Assembly: GCA_021799155.1 (NCBI GenBank)
Contig: JAJZBA010000003.1
Location: 1 to 16,729, forward strand
DNA length: 16,729 nt
Origin: a bacterium
GTDB lineage: Bacteria; Patescibacteriota; Minisyncoccia; UBA6257; UBA9933
Direction of reading: 5' to 3'
The notes under the pieces are model-generated. The model searched no databases and was not told the origin of the DNA. It saw only the letters and a program-made list of their open reading frames with translations. Both the position numbers and the translations under genes were made by a program. How positions within the stretch are numbered: position 1 is the first letter of the stretch; each line of letters starts with the position of its first letter. Shown here piece after piece: positions 6,468 through 12,974 of this stretch.

Positions 6468-6986
6468 ATGCCAAAATTTGAATTTCCAAGAGAATATTTT
6501 AAAGAACATTACGAAGAGGAAGAAAGAATAAATAAAAGAGATAAAAATAAATTTATTCCGATAGAAGACCTACCTTCAGATACATTAAATCCAGAAGAAA
6601 TAGCGATTCTCAAAGAAGAAGGATTATTAAATCATTCTAGTAACAAAGAAGATGATGAAGATATTAAAGAGTATAGTGATTATGATAATGGTATAGATGA
6701 GCAACAGGAAAAATTTAATTTTGTTGAAAACATAGAGAAAGCAAGAAGACAAGCGATTGAGCAGGAGTTAAATAAAAAATTTGATGAATTAGAAAAAATA
6801 GAAGAAAAAGCAAAAGAGATAGCGCCAAAAGAAATTAATAAACCTTTATATAGCACAACACGACAAGAGCAGTCTTCAAAAGAAAGAATATATCACACCT
6901 ATTATAAACCTTATAAATTTTTAACAAGATCAAAACGTAATCAAGGTCGCAAACCAAAATATAAAGATAAGCATTATGGAAAATAA
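6468..6986 (+). CDS. Hypothetical charged, probably disordered protein
   Basis: I do not recognise this 172-residue protein. It begins 4 nt after tpiA and overlaps the next gene by 11 nt, so it is read as part of the operon. Composition is extreme: acidic and Glu/Asp-rich to about residue 85, a probable helix or coiled coil with alternating E and K at about 85-120, then a basic Tyr/Lys/Arg-rich tail (about 140-172). It has no cysteine, signal peptide or membrane segment. Codons are more A-rich than in neighbours. The opposite charges of the two ends would suit a nucleic-acid or ribosome-associated protein, but no function is supported. Confidence 0.7.
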   Translation: MPKFEFPREYFKEHYEEEERINKRDKNKFIPIEDLPSDTLNPEEIAILKEEGLLNHSSNKEDDEDIKEYSDYDNGIDEQQEKFNFVENIEKARRQAIEQELNKKFDELEKIEEKAKEIAPKEINKPLYSTTRQEQSSKERIYHTYYKPYKFLTRSKRNQGRKPKYKDKHYGK

Positions 6987-7734
6987 TATTTTTAAGAATA
7001 TTTTTCGGATTTCAGCGATTTTGCTATTCGGTGTTTTGATTTTTGCTATTATTTATTCGTTGTTTTTTGGGCCTGCGAAAAAATTTAGCGATTCTTTGTT
7101 TCCGGCTAAGACAATTACCGTTTCCGCCGAAGGCAAAGTGACGGTAAGCCCGGATATTGCTAAAATATCTTTTTCTGCGGTATCCGAAGGCGTTGATCCG
7201 GAAAAAATTGCCGATGAAAATAACAGAAAAATGAATATGGCGATTGATTTTATAAAATCGCAAGGCATAGATGCTAAAGACATAAAGACAACACAGTATA
7301 ATCTTCAGCCGAAATACGAGTATGACGAAAAAACCCAGAAAACTTTTATTTCGGGATATGCTTTAACACAGACGGTTTTGATAAAAGTGCGTGACTTGAG
7401 AAAAGTTGGGAAAATTTTGGCTGATTTACCGGCGCTGGGAATTAATCAAATAGGTTCAATTTCTTTTGAAGTTGATGACCCGGAAAAATATTTGACGGAA
7501 GCGAGAAATCAAGCGTTTGAGAAAGTGAAAATAAAAGCGAAAGAGATGTCGGAAAAGAACGGCGTAGAATTAGGCAAGGTTGTTAATTTTTTCGAATATC
7601 AAGGAGGACAGCCCGTGCCGTATTATATGGAGGCATTAAACAAAGGAGGCGCCGTGCCGTCAGTAATGCCTTCGATTGAGCCTGGTACGCAGGAAGTGAA
7701 GATACAGGTAAGTATGACTTATGAGATAAAATGA
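6976..7734 (+). CDS. SIMPL-domain (DUF541/YggE-like) protein
   Basis: 252 residues with an N-terminal hydrophobic anchor (about 8-32), then a SIMPL domain starting ITVSAEGKVTVSPDIAKISFSA. The pattern continues through YNLQPKYEYDEKT, a central I-x-V-R-D-L motif and ends with VQVSMTYEIK-like strands. SIMPL proteins are periplasmic or surface oligomers; E. coli YggE is linked to oxidative stress, but the molecular role is unclear. The anchor places the domain outside the membrane. It overlaps the upstream hypothetical gene by 11 nt and the downstream hydrolase by 4 nt (ATGA), indicating translational coupling. Confidence 0.88.
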   Translation: MENNIFKNIFRISAILLFGVLIFAIIYSLFFGPAKKFSDSLFPAKTITVSAEGKVTVSPDIAKISFSAVSEGVDPEKIADENNRKMNMAIDFIKSQGIDAKDIKTTQYNLQPKYEYDEKTQKTFISGYALTQTVLIKVRDLRKVGKILADLPALGINQIGSISFEVDDPEKYLTEARNQAFEKVKIKAKEMSEKNGVELGKVVNFFEYQGGQPVPYYMEALNKGGAVPSVMPSIEPGTQEVKIQVSMTYEIK

Positions 7735-8594
7735 GGCTTAAAAAATCTACTTTTTCCACTATAATTATTTTGGTGGCTTTGGCGACGGTTGTAGTGATGT
7801 CGGGTTTAAATTTTATTATTCCTAATATGCAGAATAACGCAGATTCTAATACAAACGCAGAAGAGGATAAACAAAAATATAGTCAAGTGATTACTATGGA
7901 AAAAATTTTTTTGACAACTAGAGATGAGATGAAAATTGCGGCTGATTTATACCGGGTTGAAAATCCTGTTGGCTGGCTGGTTTTAGTTCATATGATGCCG
8001 GCGACTAAAGAATCGTGGATTAATTTGGCTAAAGAATTTCAAAAAATTGGTTATGAGAGTATAGCTATTGATTTGCGCGGTCATGGTGAATCCGAAGGCG
8101 GGCCGGAAGGATTTTTAAAATTTTCTGATAGTGAACATCAAAAAAGTGTTTTAGATTTGGAAGCGGCGGTTAAATACTTAATGGAAAGCAGACAAGCGAC
8201 AAGCGACAAGATTATTTTTATCGGCGCTTCTATCGGCGCGAATTTATCGCTTCAATATTTAGCCGAACATTCAGAATACAAAACGGCAGTTTTGCTCTCG
8301 CCGGGATTAAATTATCGGGGAATAAAAACCGAGCCGTTTGTTCAAAAATTGGCATCCGAACAGCAGGCTTTCACCTCGGGCTTCGGCAATCCAAAAGCGC
8401 CCATTCGAATATTTTTTGTCAGCGCCGAAAATGATGGTGATAACGCCGAACAAAATAAAAAACTTTACGATTTGATCCCATCTAATAGCGGGATTGAAAA
8501 GAAAATCCAGATTTATCAAGTCGGCGGCCACGGCACGGATATTTTAGAAAACCAGCCGGAATTAAAAAGTTTAATTATTGATTTTATAAGATAA
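7731..8594 (+). CDS. Membrane-anchored alpha/beta hydrolase
   Basis: 287 residues with an N-terminal membrane anchor (about 8-32) and a serine hydrolase domain. The oxyanion region is VLVHMMPATKESW, followed by DLRGHGESEGG, the nucleophile elbow G165-A-S167-I-G169, an acid at about Asp235 (SAENDGD) and His267 in GGHGTD, so the triad is complete. The fold resembles monoacylglycerol lipase/esterase-type hydrolases; the substrate is unknown. Residues about 154-160 (RQATSDK) are encoded by GACAAGC-type 7-nt repeats at 8191-8210. The gene shares ATGA with SIMPL upstream and TAATG with the GtrA-like gene downstream. Confidence 0.88.
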   Translation: MRLKKSTFSTIIILVALATVVVMSGLNFIIPNMQNNADSNTNAEEDKQKYSQVITMEKIFLTTRDEMKIAADLYRVENPVGWLVLVHMMPATKESWINLAKEFQKIGYESIAIDLRGHGESEGGPEGFLKFSDSEHQKSVLDLEAAVKYLMESRQATSDKIIFIGASIGANLSLQYLAEHSEYKTAVLLSPGLNYRGIKTEPFVQKLASEQQAFTSGFGNPKAPIRIFFVSAENDGDNAEQNKKLYDLIPSNSGIEKKIQIYQVGGHGTDILENQPELKSLIIDFIR

Positions 8595-9106
8595 TGAGTG
8601 ATATTCAACAAACAACAAAGCAAGCCGGAAAATTCGCTCTTGTTGGCGTTTTAAATACCTTCATCGATTTCGCTATTCTTAATTTGTTGGTATTTCTTGG
8701 ATTTACCGCCGTCTTTTTCATTTTTAATCAGAAATTTTTAATCGCCAATATTATTTCTGTTGCAGTAGCAATGATTAACAGTTTTGTTTTAAACAAGCAA
8801 TGGGTTTTTCGTTCAGGAAGCGGAAGTGTTTATTTGGAAATCATCAAATTTTTAATAATCACCATTTTTGGAATGTTTGTTGTTCATCAATTGATTTTTA
8901 ACTTTTTTTACTATCAATTCCCTGCAATTACGGATTTTATTATTTCATTTGTTCATTTGATTAAATTAGATTCGATTTTCTCCGATCAATTCGTGATTTT
9001 GAATTTTTCAAAGAGCATCGCGATTGTCGGTTCTCTAATTTGGAACTTTTTCGGTTATAAATTTTTTGTTTTTAAGAAAAAAAATAAAGAGACTATCCAA
9101 TTTTGA
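8594..9106 (+). CDS. GtrA-like membrane protein
   Basis: 170 residues, four predicted membrane helices (about 12-32, 36-62, 78-102, 128-160). Family landmarks are KFALVGVLNTFIDFAI at the N-terminus, the NSFVLNKQWVF motif (about residues 62-72) and the C-terminal WNFFGYKFFVF. GtrA proteins are thought to help move undecaprenyl-linked sugars across the membrane, serving cell-surface glycosylation. The loop between helices 3 and 4 is longer than usual. The start overlaps the upstream stop by one base. It ends this run of genes; no clear terminator follows immediately. Confidence 0.9.
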   Translation: MSDIQQTTKQAGKFALVGVLNTFIDFAILNLLVFLGFTAVFFIFNQKFLIANIISVAVAMINSFVLNKQWVFRSGSGSVYLEIIKFLIITIFGMFVVHQLIFNFFYYQFPAITDFIISFVHLIKLDSIFSDQFVILNFSKSIAIVGSLIWNFFGYKFFVFKKKNKETIQF

Positions 9107-9205
9107 GTTATCCACAGTTGCAAATAAATTTAGTTGTTCTAAAATTTAATTAAGGGCTTTGTATAAAAATTTGAGCGGAGCGAAAATTTTTATCAACAAA
9201 AACTT

Positions 9206-9310
9206 ACCCAGCACATACTTTACTTGTGATAATGATTTAAGGATAAATAAGTTTGTTCTAAACAATCTTCTTTTCCTGAATTAACATCATCAGTAAAGTA
9301 TGTGCTGGGT
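9206..9310. repeat. Perfect 19-bp inverted repeat with 67-nt loop
   Basis: ACCCAGCACATACTTTACT at 9206-9224 is exactly reverse-complemented at 9292-9310. Could be the ends of a tiny non-autonomous element or the long stem of a structured RNA. No flanking target duplication is evident. Confidence 0.85.
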
Positions 9311-9469
9311 GCTGAAACTTTTAGATAAATTTTATTCGCTATCGCTCTAAAATTTATAAAAGTATCGCAAGTCAGCGCGATTGTATGGTCGACAATCCAA
9401 CGCTGATTATAAAATTAATTCTTTATTCGCAAACGCTAAAAAATTATTGAAGTGTTTGCGAGCGCCACA

Positions 9470-9517
9470 ATGGCAAAAAAGAAAGCGGCTAAAAAAGCCA
9501 AATCAAAGAAAAGATAA
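9470..9517 (+). CDS. Possible 15-residue lysine-rich peptide
   Basis: ATG at 9470 opens MAKKKAAKKAKSKKR, ended by TAA just before the terminator. The composition resembles histone H1-like tails. There is no clear ribosome binding site, and the 3' half also folds into hairpins (GGCT/AGCC; TCAAAGAAAA/TTTTCTTTGA), so the reading frame may be accidental within a structured RNA. Confidence 0.3.
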   Translation: MAKKKAAKKAKSKKR

Positions 9518-9528
9518 ATTTTCTTTGA

Positions 9529-9581
9529 GCCCCCGACTCGAATTTCGAAATATCGAAATATCAATAAAGTCGGGGGCTTTT
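9529..9581 (+). terminator. Strong rho-independent terminator with heptad-like loop
   Basis: GCCCCCGACT (9529-9538) pairs perfectly with AGTCGGGGGC (9568-9577), followed by TTTTCT. The 29-nt loop holds TCGAATT/TCGAAAT/ATCGAAA 7-mers, like those of the AT-rich 23S insert. It separates upstream transcription from hpf-secA. Confidence 0.85.
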
Positions 9582-9595
9582 CTAATCTCGTTTAC

Positions 9596-9624
9596 TTGTA
9601 AAATTTTAATAAATTTGGCATAAT
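9596..9624 (+). promoter_or_regulatory. Promoter of hpf-secA, probably leaderless
   Basis: TTGTAA (9596-9601), 17-nt spacer, CATAAT (9619-9624) preceded by TGG, an extended -10. The start predicted 7-8 nt downstream coincides with the hpf ATG at 9632. hpf lacks a Shine-Dalgarno, consistent with a leaderless mRNA. Confidence 0.55.
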
Positions 9625-9631
9625 TAAAAAT

Positions 9632-9979
9632 ATGAAAATCGACATTAAGGCCACCAATTTAGAATTGACGTCGGCAATCCGCGATTATATAGAAGATAAA
9701 ATCGGTTCGCTTGACCGTTTTCTGAAAAAATTTGAGACAAAAAGCGAGATAGAAGTTTTTATTGAAATTGCCCATACCACCAAACATCATCGTCATGGCA
9801 ACGTTTTATACGCCGAAGCTACTATTCCGTTAGGCAAGAAAATTTTAAGAGCGGAACATTCGGATTGGGATATAAGATTAGCGATTGATAAAGTCAAAGA
9901 CAAATTACAGCAAGAAATTAAAAAATATAAAGAGAAAAAAACATCGGATAGGCGGCAGAATCGACCGGTGGAGAAATAA
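9632..9979 (+). CDS. hpf: Ribosome hibernation promoting factor (short form, HPF/YfiA family)
   Basis: A 115-residue protein with the single beta-alpha-beta-beta-beta-alpha domain that binds the 30S decoding region and silences ribosomes in slow growth. The pattern is MKIDIKATNLELTSAIRDYI, a central strand with VFIEIAHTTKHH, NVLYAEATIPL, then the basic helix DWDIRLAIDKVKDKLQQEIKKYKEKK. The C-terminal dimerisation domain of long HPF is absent, so it is a short form; HPF and YfiA cannot be separated confidently. It is predicted to be translated from a leaderless mRNA and is followed 3 nt later by secA, whose Shine-Dalgarno lies within the hpf 3' end. Confidence 0.92.
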   Translation: MKIDIKATNLELTSAIRDYIEDKIGSLDRFLKKFETKSEIEVFIEIAHTTKHHRHGNVLYAEATIPLGKKILRAEHSDWDIRLAIDKVKDKLQQEIKKYKEKKTSDRRQNRPVEK

Positions 9980-9982
9980 ATA

Positions 9983-12391
9983 ATGTTTAGTTTTTTAAGA
10001 CAATTTTTCGGCAAACCCCGAAGAAAAATCTTTGATTTTCTACGGGGCGAGCATAATTTTGAGCCGCTTGTAAAAAAAATTAACGCTTTGGAACCGATTT
10101 TTGAAAAATTAACGGTTCAAGATTTAAAGAACAGAAGCGAAGAATTAAAAGAACGAGCTCAAAAAGAAAGCCTTGACGAACTGTTGGTCGAGGCTTTTGC
10201 TTTAGTGAGAGAAGCGGCTAAAAGAACGCTTAATCAGAGACCTTTTGATGTTCAACTTATCGGCGGCATTGTTTTGCATCAAGGAAAAATTTCTGAAATG
10301 AAAACCGGCGAAGGGAAAACTCTGGCGGCCGTTTCGCCGGCTTATTTAAACGCTTTAAGCGGAAAGGGCATCCATATTATCACTGTTAACGATTATTTGG
10401 CGCGTCGCGACGCGGTTTGGATGGGACAAATTTATTCCCTTCTCGGAATATCAGTTGGTTGTTTGACGCACGAAGCGGCTTATATTTATGATCCGAAATA
10501 TACAGAGCAAATTGTAAATCGCGAAGCGCAAAGCGTTGAGAACGATAAGCAATTAGCGCTTGGCGATTCGCTTGATCGCGAGCGCGATCAATTTGGCGGT
10601 TTTAAAGTAGTTCACGAATTTTTGCGGCCGGTTTCCAGAAAAGAAGCCTATCAATGCGATGTTTTATACGGTACCAATCATGAATTTGGCTTTGATTATC
10701 TTCGTGATAATTTGGTTTATGATTTAAATCAGCAAGCTCAGAGGAATTTTTATTACGCGATTATTGATGAAATAGATAGCGTTTTAATCGACGAGGCTCG
10801 AACGCCTTTGATTATTGCGGCGCCGGACACCGAATCGAGCGAATACTACAAGATTTTTGCCAAGGTAGTCGAGCGACTTTCCGAAAACGAAGATTATTTG
10901 GTTGATGAAAAATTAAAAATCGTAAACATTACCGAAAGCGGCATTGATAAGGTGGAGAAAATTTTGAATATCAAAAATCTTTACGGTTCGGAAAATTTCC
11001 GACTTGTTCACTATTTGGAAGAATCTTTAAAAGCAAAAGCGTTGTTTCATAAAGATAAGCAGTACGTCGTTAAAGATGGTGAAATAATTATTGTCGACGA
11101 ATTTACCGGCAGATTGATGCATGGCCGAAGGTATTCCGCCGGTCTTCATCAAGCAATTGAAGCGAAAGAAGGAGTGGAGATTAGGCAGGAATCAAAAATT
11201 TTTGCCCAAATTACTATTCAGAATTATTTCCGGATGTACGAAAAAATTGCGGGCATGACCGGTACCGCCCAAACATCAGCGGAAGAATTTCATAAAGTTT
11301 ACAATTTGGATGTTGTAAGCGTTCCAACGAACAAGCCAATGATTCGTCAAGATTTTCCAGATTTGATTTATAAAACTCAGGAAGCGAAATATCGGGCTAT
11401 TGTTGAAGAAGTAAAAAAAAGTTATCAAGAAGGCCGGCCGGTTTTAGTCGGTACCGCTTCGATTACTCACAACGAGCTCCTTTCGAATTTATTAAAAAAA
11501 GCCGGCGTTCCTCATGAAGTTTTAAATGCTAAAAATCATGAACGCGAAGGAGGGATTATTGCTCAAGCCGGAAAATTAAAAGCGGTTACCGTAGCAACTA
11601 ATATGGCGGGAAGGGGAGTGGATATTATTCTCGGAGGAAATCCTGCGAATCCTGAGCAGCGTCAAAGAGTTTTGGAATTGGGCGGCCTTTATGTAATCGG
11701 CGCCGACCGGCACGAAGCGCGACGCATTGACGATCAGCTTCGCGGCCGGAGCGGCAGACAGGGAGACCCGGGTTCTTCGCGATTTTTTCTTTCGCTTGAG
11801 GATGATTTGTTGAGAATTTTTGGCGGCGAAAGGATTAAAACTTTGATGGAAAGTTTTAAACTGCCGGAAGACGCGCCGATCGAGTCGAAATTGGTTTCAA
11901 GAGCGGTCAATGAAGCTCAGAAGAAAGTGGAAGGAATGAATTTCGACGGTCGAAAACACTTACTAGAATACGATGATGTTTTAAATAAACAGCGAACTGC
12001 TTTTTATAAAAAAAGGCGGGAGTTTCTGGAAAAAAAATCAGTAGCGCCGGTTTTGGCGATGCTCGATATTTTATGGATGAATCATTTGGAAAATTTGGAA
12101 GCCTTAAGAGAATCGGTCGGAATGCGGGCTTATGGCCAGCATGACCCTTTGGTGGAATACCGACGCGAAAGTTTTATTTTATTCAAAGAAATGATGACGA
12201 ATTTTGAGAAGTGGCTAAGCGAAAACGCGGAGCGTTTATCGCAACCAACGACTAACAACCAACAACAAACAACAATTCAACCCTTTGTCGTCGGTCGTGA
12301 GTCGTCGGTCGTCAGTCAGGCCAAGGTTGGCCGCAACGACCCTTGCCCGTGCGGTTCTGGTAAAAAATATAAGAGATGCCACGGAAAATAA
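9983..12391 (+). CDS. secA: Preprotein translocase ATPase SecA, apparently lacking the helical wing domain
   Basis: The 802-residue motor drives unfolded preproteins through SecYEG. NBD1 has Walker A G109-E-G-K-T113 and Walker B D262-E-I-D265; NBD2 has MTGTAQT (from 425) and [11 protein letters not shown] ~45-residue insertion relative to E. coli lies between [10 protein letters not shown] (from 158) and YGTNHEFGF (from 229), a form I recall in some other phyla. After [11 protein letters not shown] the scaffold helix passes at about residues 680-690 directly to [15 protein letters not shown], omitting roughly 90-100 residues that form the helical wing domain in E. coli SecA. The zinc-binding C-terminus (C788, C790, C799, H800) is intact. 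The linker before it contains an in-frame 25-codon heptad insert (12243-12317). GGAG at 9970-9973 supports this start. The stop is 3 nt from the convergent 5S rRNA. Confidence 0.96.
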   Translation: MFSFLRQFFGKPRRKIFDFLRGEHNFEPLVKKINALEPIFEKLTVQDLKNRSEELKERAQKESLDELLVEAFALVREAAKRTLNQRPFDVQLIGGIVLHQGKISEMKTGEGKTLAAVSPAYLNALSGKGIHIITVNDYLARRDAVWMGQIYSLLGISVGCLTHEAAYIYDPKYTEQIVNREAQSVENDKQLALGDSLDRERDQFGGFKVVHEFLRPVSRKEAYQCDVLYGTNHEFGFDYLRDNLVYDLNQQAQRNFYYAIIDEIDSVLIDEARTPLIIAAPDTESSEYYKIFAKVVERLSENEDYLVDEKLKIVNITESGIDKVEKILNIKNLYGSENFRLVHYLEESLKAKALFHKDKQYVVKDGEIIIVDEFTGRLMHGRRYSAGLHQAIEAKEGVEIRQESKIFAQITIQNYFRMYEKIAGMTGTAQTSAEEFHKVYNLDVVSVPTNKPMIRQDFPDLIYKTQEAKYRAIVEEVKKSYQEGRPVLVGTASITHNELLSNLLKKAGVPHEVLNAKNHEREGGIIAQAGKLKAVTVATNMAGRGVDIILGGNPANPEQRQRVLELGGLYVIGADRHEARRIDDQLRGRSGRQGDPGSSRFFLSLEDDLLRIFGGERIKTLMESFKLPEDAPIESKLVSRAVNEAQKKVEGMNFDGRKHLLEYDDVLNKQRTAFYKKRREFLEKKSVAPVLAMLDILWMNHLENLEALRESVGMRAYGQHDPLVEYRRESFILFKEMMTNFEKWLSENAERLSQPTTNNQQQTTIQPFVVGRESSVVSQAKVGRNDPCPCGSGKKYKRCHGK
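12243..12317 (+). repeat. Heptad hairpin insert in secA (31 + 13 + 31 nt)
   Basis: Left arm AAC + CAACGAC + TAACAAC + CAACAAC + AAACAAC (12243-12273), loop 12274-12286, right arm GTCGTCG + GTCGTGA + GTCGTCG + GTCGTCA + GTC (12287-12317). It is exactly 75 nt, so the frame is preserved. It encodes [20 protein letters not shown] and a few more residues in the flexible linker before the zinc domain. Confidence 0.85.
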
Positions 12392-12394
12392 AAA

Positions 12395-12513
12395 ATCCCG
12401 GCAAAGCCTACTTTCCCAACCGCCGAAGCAGTTAGTATCATCAGCGTCTAACGCTTTTACTTCCGAGTTCGGAATGGGATCGGGTAGGGCACGTTAGACT
12501 AAATCACCGGGAA
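12395..12513 (-). rRNA. rrf: 5S ribosomal RNA
   Basis: Minus-strand sequence begins TTCCCGGTGATTTAG, contains the conserved CCCATTCCGAACTCGGAAGT block (loop B/C) and ends GCCGGGA, pairing with the 5' CCCGG to close helix I. Length about 119 nt. A T-rich tract (TTTTTTATTTT) follows the 3' end and may aid termination. It lies 40 nt after 23S. Ends are approximate by a few bases. Confidence 0.93.
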
Positions 12514-12553
12514 ATATTTTGGCATTATTTGGATTCTTAAATCCCGCATCGGG
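12514..12553 (-). other. 23S-5S spacer
   Basis: About 40 nt with a small hairpin ATCCCG-CAT-CGGGAT (12541-12555), probably at the 3' processing site of 23S. No tRNA is present. Confidence 0.6.
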
Positions 12554-12591
12554 ATAAGAAACAATTTCGACTTATTAGTACTTCTCGGCTG

Positions 12592-12717
12592 CCGCTCGCT
12601 CCGCTCGCTATTACCGATGCAAAACTACGAATAATTATGCGAATCTACAAAATTTTTATTCGTAGATTCGGATGAATTTGTAGTTTCGCATCGCCTAACA
12701 GTGAGCGAAGCGAACGG
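12592..12717. repeat. 126-nt palindromic 23S insert, copy 1 (near helix 98)
   Basis: Ends CCGCTCGCTCCGCTCGCT and AGTGAGCGAAGCGAACGG form imperfect terminal inverted repeats. Inside, GATGCAAAACTAC pairs with GTAGTTTCGCATC, and CGAATCTAC with GTAGATTCG. It interrupts the 3' part of 23S between GCAATGCGTGAAT and AGCCGAGAAGTACTAAT. It differs from copy 2 at 2 of 126 positions. No target-site duplication is obvious. Confidence 0.9.
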
Positions 12718-12745
12718 ATTCACGCATTGCTGCGCTTATACCTAA

Positions 12746-12777
<32 letters not shown>

Positions 12778-12974
12778 TAACGACGCCTAATCTTGGGAGG
12801 GGCTTCGGTCTTAGATGCTTTCAGACCTTATCCCTGCCGAACATAGCTACCCGGCGCTTCACCTGGTGGCAAAGCCGGTAGACCAGAGGTTCGTTCACCC
12901 TGATCCTCTCGTACAAAGGGCAACTTCCCTCAAGCGTCAACGCCTATAGCAGATAGAGACCAACCTGTCTCACG

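Larger units (their letters stand above)
9107..9526 (+). other. Gene-poor, hairpin-rich intergenic region; possible structured RNA
   Basis: No convincing protein gene beyond a 15-codon ORF. It contains a series of hairpins: ATAAAAATTT/AAATTTTTAT (9163-9193, loop GAGCGGAGCGA), a 19-bp inverted repeat (9206-9310), ATAAATTTTA/TAAAATTTAT (9325-9357), CAGCG...GATTGT/ACAATC...CGCTG (9373-9405), GCAAACGCT/AGTGTTTGC (9429-9459) and TCAAAGAAAA/TTTTCTTTGA (9503-9528). It ends in a strong terminator. I could not match it to tmRNA, RNase P RNA or SRP RNA. TTATCCACA (9108-9116) is a perfect DnaA-box match. Confidence 0.45.

Noticed and set aside
8191..8210. Full heptad hairpin in the alpha/beta hydrolase gene
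   Set aside because: Only three GACAAGC-type units and no opposite arm; the third position differs from the GACNNAC consensus, so it is at most a related short tract.
9107..9310. Replication origin
   Set aside because: Only one perfect and one near DnaA box, with no dnaA or dnaN nearby; the evidence is too thin to call an origin.
9107..9581. tmRNA, RNase P RNA or SRP RNA
   Set aside because: I looked for the tmRNA TTCGA-type 3' end, the RNase P GAGGAAAGTCC motif and the SRP GGAAGG core, and found none on either strand.
9381..9623. 80-codon plus-strand ORF
   Set aside because: It crosses hairpins, the strong terminator and the hpf promoter, has no family resemblance and no ribosome binding site.
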